From: Crocodylus rhombifer
Lineage: Eukaryota; Chordata; Crocodylia; Crocodylidae
Direction: 5' to 3'
Assembly: GCA_038503035.1 (NCBI GenBank)
Contig: JAVSML010024005.1
Location: 817,530-881,529, forward strand
Length of the DNA stretch: 64,000 nt
This document shows, in pieces, positions 59,790-64,000 of this stretch; position 1 is the first letter of the stretch; every line of letters begins with the position of its first letter. The notes beneath the pieces were generated by a model. It did no database searches. It was not told the DNA's origin and worked only from the letters and a program-made list of their open reading frames with translations. The position numbers and the translations under genes were made by a program.

Positions 59790-60246
59790 CATGTTTCTCA
59801 ACCAGGGTTCCATGTGATTCTTTTAAGGGTGCTGCTCCTTTCTTGGTTTTTTGCAGTGAGGCTCCTCCATGCCCTGAATTGCCCAGGGGCCCCAGTGGCA
59901 GCCCTACCCCTCTGCTGATTGGTTGAGAGGGCTGCCCTTCAGGGTGGCCTCACCCCTCACTGCTAATTAGCCAAGGGGGAGCAGTGGGTAGCTGCCATCT
60001 TGGATCCCTCTCTGTGTAGGTTCCTACTGGTAGGTATCCAGACACCTATACATAATTAACAAGAAAAAACAGATTCCAAATAGGAATCCATAGTGTCAAA
60101 ACCATTCTGACCCATTGTGGGGGTTTTTTGAGTGCTTTGCAATGGAGTAATTTGCTTTTTTACTTTTCCATAATCAGAAAACAAGTGAAAGCTAAGAGCT
60201 AGCATTTCCTGAGGCAGGCCATATACCTAAAATGTTGCACACCATG
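59790..60246 (+). mobile_element. hAT-type element, CAGTGATTCTCAACC family, decayed
   Basis: The left end CATGTTTCTCAACCAGGGTT and the interior ATAGGAATCCATAGTGTCAA, GAGTGCTTTGCAATG match the family. The right end GTTGCACACCATG is a mutated GTTGAGAACCACTG. It is longer than the 22838 copy by a GC-rich insert around 59880-60030. No clear TSD. Confidence 0.55.
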
Positions 60247-60888
60247 GCCATAGGCTGCATACAAAACATAAGACTCCTACATTGCAACATGTGAACTTCC
60301 TATTGTATTTTGTTCCTCCCCCATTTGTAGTATGGCTTCTTTGATGATAATTGTTTCCAGTAGTTGTCTGGGGACTAATGTTATCAGATCGACTCTTAGT
60401 GCCTTGGTCTTTAATCACAACTAGATGTTTCAGATAAAGCTGTTTAGAAGACTGTGTTCTTTCAGGTAAAATAATCCATTTTGTTGTAAAGTCTGATTGA
60501 GGTGACTTAAGTTACCTTGAGACGTCTTTAATGTAGTTTCAGCAGTAAGGCTAGCTACTGGTAGAACCTTGGCTGAGTTTCTAATGTACAATTTTGCAAA
60601 TCCTTTCCACATGCAGGGTTATGCATGTGGAGAGTGAAAAGCTGTGATGCCCTTAACCTCATGAACTACCCTGCAATTCTCATCTTTACTTTCTCCTTCC
60701 AAGGCTTGTTGCTGCTTTGGTGTCCTGATAATCTTCCTTTAGCATATAGAGAGATTTTTCTTCTCACACATATATAAGACCAGATCCTTGCCTCTGCTAT
60801 AGGCACTTTTTAACCACTGAGGAAAGCAAATCAAAATGGAAGGGCAACATGGCAAAAGTGATTGTGTGTTGTCTTGGAAGTATTGCTT

Positions 60889-61421
60889 AGGGATGTGAAC
60901 AGCTAAACAATTAATTGTTTAAACAGTAAGCCTGATAACCAGCTATAGCTTACCACTTATCATTCAGCATGGGATGGAGTGCAGTCTGACAGGGAGGGTG
61001 GGGAAGGGAAACTGTATAGTGCCCCAGCAGGAACCAGAAAGCAGCAGAGCAGATGGGAGGGAGGGACGGGGGACAACACGACTATTATCTATAGCTAGGC
61101 TCTGTGGACCCTGGTGCAACCATTTGCAGCCTCCCCACCGCCTGCCACAAGCAACTCAGGCTCCAGGCAGGCCCCTGCTGCCTGCCACAGAGCTTGGGCT
61201 GCTTATGGCAGGCAGCAGGGAGGCTGCAAGCAGCTGTGCTAGGGTTTGTGGAGCCTACCTATAAGTACTAGTCCCCGCTCCCCTCCTCATTCCTCCCTCC
61301 CTCCCTCCCTCCCTCCCTCCTGCCTGCTCTGGGGTTGCTATACTGATTCATCATTTAACCATTGTATTGACAATAGATTAAATGGGGGGGCGGGGTTGGT
61401 TTAATCAGTATTTATATCCCT
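60889..61421. mobile_element. Possible hAT-like element with AGGGATGTGAAC end
   Basis: The left end AGGGATGTGAACAGCTAAAC and right end AATCAGTATTTATATCCCT are imperfect inverted termini. Flanks TATTGCTT and ATTGGCTT agree at 5 of 8. It contains a (CCTC)n run at about 61293-61321. Confidence 0.45.
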
Positions 61422-61543
61422 ATTGGCTTCCTCCTGTTGTATAGTAGGATGCTATAGAGGGACTATAGTGGAATGACGGAATTGCATGCATCTGAAAAAA
61501 GGACATGTTCCTAGGACCTAGGTACTCTGTATGTGGTGCATCC

Positions 61544-61725
61544 TGGGCATGTCTACATGTGGGCTTTAATGCACATTAGCCTATTTTAATGAGCATTAAA
61601 GTGTCAGAAAAAACCTATGCTCTTTAGCTAATGCACATCCAAATAGGCTAATGTGCATTTTTCTAGTACCTCGCAATAGAGGTACTAGATTTAATGTGCA
61701 TTAATTGAACATGTAGATGGGCCCA
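61544..61725. mobile_element. Foldback MITE, TGGGCATGTCTACATGT end
   Basis: The right end in reverse complement is TGGGCCCATCTACATGT, 14 of 17 identical to the left. The arms contain TTAGCCTATTTTAATG-type palindromes (AATGCACATTAGCC against GGCTAATGTGCATT). The family is that of 12696-12922. No TSD was established. Confidence 0.6.
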
Positions 61726-63386
61726 CTTGTGTATCTTGTGGAGCGGTGGTAAAGAACATCCATTCTACTCCCACCCACTCTAATAAGGAAGGTCAGGCAG
61801 ACTATTTTGTTGAACTTGGATACTGGTGGGGGAGTTCTAGTTATGGGTTTCCATTTCTCCCAGGTGAGGGAAGGAAACAGGAGGGAGCAGGCCCTCTTTC
61901 TCCTGGAGGGGCAGGATAACTAAAAAAGGGGACAAATTTGTTCATGGCAAGTGCTGGGGGTCTTCTATCTTGGGTAATTAGGTATCACTTGTTCCAGCCC
62001 TTCCCTTCAATAGGTGGAGCAAGCACTTTAAACTCCCCAAGTAGACAAGTGGTCCATGTCATCCTGTTTCATATTCTACTTAGTAAGTCCTCATTTGCCA
62101 GCCAGTGAAGATGAAGGGAGATGAGCTTCCTCAGTATTAGGAAAGGTAGAAAAGAACCATTATTCTTCTGTTTTCAGTGGGAATGAAGAGCTGCCTGCCT
62201 CCTGCATTCCCTCTTAGTTGAACCTCTGCACATATTTAGCTTTTTGGGCAGATGCTAAAGCATATGCACCTGAAAAGTTACTAGCAAAGCACAAAAGGAC
62301 AGGACCAAGGAACATGTTTCCTGCTTGATTTGTTGTCCTTTGTTCACTCTTTTGGAGCTGATGCTAAGGTGGCTACAATAAATAAAAAGTCTTTCAAATT
62401 AATCATGGCTGCACCCATGACTGTATGGATTGTGCGCTTAAACATGCTTCAAGACAGAACAGACATTTGGTTAATTAAGAAGTGTTACAGTCTATTTCAA
62501 AGAACTGGAACCAAGATCTCCTAAATTCCAGACCCAGCTTTGGGCAAAAATAGTCTTTTTACCCAGAAAATGTAGATAATATCTACTGACTTTGTGGTTT
62601 TTAATATTTGTAAACACCTTACAGCTAGATAGTTTATATATTGTCTTGTAAAAGACCTGCTTGCCTCTGGGGCAAGACACATTTCCATGTCAAAGTACTG
62701 TAGGAGGAATGTCAAGCCAACTAATGAAGTGAAGAGATATACCTCCCCATAAGTATATAGCTACATAACTTTCTACTTAAGAATGTGTCCCTGAGGTTAC
62801 TTTGGTAAAATTGCCGAGACTTTTGTGACACTATATGGACAGGCTTGCATTATTTATTTTCCTTAATATATACAGATGACAGGTGGTGCTCAGCTGTTTT
62901 CTGAATGAAAACAAATCTTTCTCCACAAATCTTTCTCCAGCTTGACGGTCTCTTCAGCCATGAGGTAACAAATATGTGAACAAACAAGGACAGATCATCA
63001 TCTAACAGGATGGGGCCGAGTCTCCTAGACAACTATTTCTGCATGCGAAAAACATGAAGAAATAGTATCATTATTTCAGTGTTGAAACTTTAGCTTCTGG
63101 CAAATACTGCTCTTGTCGGCATGATTAATCTTTCTAACATTTGCAGACAGCTATAAGGCTCCTATTTCAGCTAAGGGGCTGGTTAGTTCCAATCAGATGT
63201 GCTTCCCACTGTGTATTAGCAAAGGCTTCTTATCAACTTTATCTCTTTTCTGTAAACATAGTAAATAAAGCTATTATGCCCTAGGTTGGAAGGGGTTCTT
63301 TGAATGAGAACACTCAGATGCCACTATAGAGTACAGAATCGAGCTTAATTAATTATGCTGCAAGCTGGTAGCTACAGACAATAGGC

Positions 63387-64000
63387 CATGGGTGGGCAAA
63401 ATGTGGCCCGTGAAGCAGATACAGTCCACCAAGGGATTTTATGTGTCCCAGGGCAGGTCGCTCAGCCCTGTCCAGTCCAGGGACAGGGAGCATGCCAGGT
63501 GCAAGTGATGCAGCAGCTGGACTGTTTGCCCAGCTGCCGCTGCCAGTTCTCACCCCCCCTTCCCACCCCCACCCCAACCACTGTGGGTACTGGATGGAGA
63601 GGGCAGGGGCAAGGTGTCCATGGAGACTGGCTGGGGATGCCTGCAGCAGGGTGCAGTCAGCTAGGTGGATGGGATGGGGCTGCTGGTGGGTGGGGAGTGC
63701 AGTCCAGGACTGGGATGAGCAGACAGGCACTGGGATCACAGGGCAGTCACAGTGCAGGGCAGGGTCTGGGGCAGAGCTACAATCTGCTCCCCATGTGTCC
63801 CTGTGATGTGTGCCAGTTCTGCAGGCAGGGTATAAGAGTAGTGGATCATGGCTTTGCCCTGGGCCTTGGGTCCTAGCCCCATTATCCTGGCTCTGGCCCC
63901 ATCCACCCATCCCGCTTCCAGACAGCACTCTTCACCTGCCTGTGGCCCCTGCAAAGCTAATCAGGCAACTCTGCAGTAAGCATCTCTTGTAGCTGTCCCC
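63387..64000 (-). mobile_element. Long hAT of the GGGGTGGGCAA family, cut by the window edge
   Basis: It begins CATGGGTGGGCAAAATGTGG, the reverse-orientation end of the family seen at 15842-17154. The preceding 8 bases (CAATAGGC) would be its left target copy. The GC-rich interior carries long overlapping frames on both strands (191 and 162 codons), which is typical of GC-rich noncoding DNA. Confidence 0.6.

Larger units (their letters stand above)
59066..64000. other. Downstream flank, no gene seen
   Basis: It contains a hAT copy (59790-60246), a probable hAT-like element at 60889-61421, a MITE at 61544-61725, a hAT that runs off the right edge (63387 onward), and otherwise nothing recognisable. 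The neighbouring gene expected from vertebrate synteny (JAK2) is not reached. Confidence 0.6.

Noticed and set aside
63353..63928. Overlapping 191-codon minus and 162-codon plus frames
   Set aside because: Both lie in the GC-rich interior of a hAT element at the window edge, where stop codons are rare.
1..64000. CRISPR arrays, bacterial operons, phage genes, tRNA or rRNA genes
   Set aside because: Nothing of the kind was seen; the window is ordinary vertebrate gene sequence with transposons.

Overview
The window is vertebrate nuclear DNA. It carries essentially one protein-coding gene, RCL1 (RNA terminal phosphate cyclase-like 1), on the + strand. All nine coding exons can be located from conserved protein sequence and splice sites. 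They join into one open frame of 1122 bases (373 codons plus stop), starting at 960 and ending at 56873. The repeats include CR1 LINEs, MIR-type SINEs, many short hAT elements with 8-bp target duplications, Tigger-like elements, foldback MITEs, a Helitron remnant and a solo LTR. Together with the slowly evolving RCL1 protein this points to a sauropsid. A crocodilian is my best guess and a turtle the main alternative; this is inference, because no single base proves the species.

Layout. 1-690: upstream flank with the 3' end of a CR1. 690-1250: CpG-rich promoter and exon 1. Introns 1 to 8 run between the exons at 960-1095, 6260-6331, 8638-8813, 21002-21076, 23448-23572, 26286-26411, 34687-34843, 47415-47518 and 56723-56873. 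Intron 5 has the 5' splice site and branch site of a U12-type (minor spliceosome) intron. Intron 8 holds the miR-101-2 hairpin (48264-48342), the same host intron arrangement known in mammals. Two poly(A) signal regions follow the stop codon, near 57465 and 59037. The rest, to 64000, is flank with repeats and no gene that I can support.

The introns record a dense history of transposition. At least ten hAT-type elements can be delimited with target duplications, and most of those duplications have TA at the centre, as Buster-type hATs prefer. Two different hAT elements sit side by side at 49308-49854, sharing three perfect copies of CCTTAGAA. One hAT sits inside another at 13832-14164. A CR1 fragment with a degraded reverse transcriptase splits a hAT-like element that still carries the C-terminal part of a transposase (minus strand, 44906-45304). 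A minus-strand Helitron 3' end with a piece of helicase lies at 33693-33995. A complete solo LTR with TSD GTAGG lies at 54709-55670.

Functional reading. RCL1 is a nucleolar protein of the small-subunit processome needed for 18S rRNA maturation, and its intron also supplies a conserved microRNA. I found no operon-like, CRISPR or defence system and no convincing second protein gene. The long open frames outside the RCL1 exons fall in repeats or low-complexity sequence or show no recognisable family.
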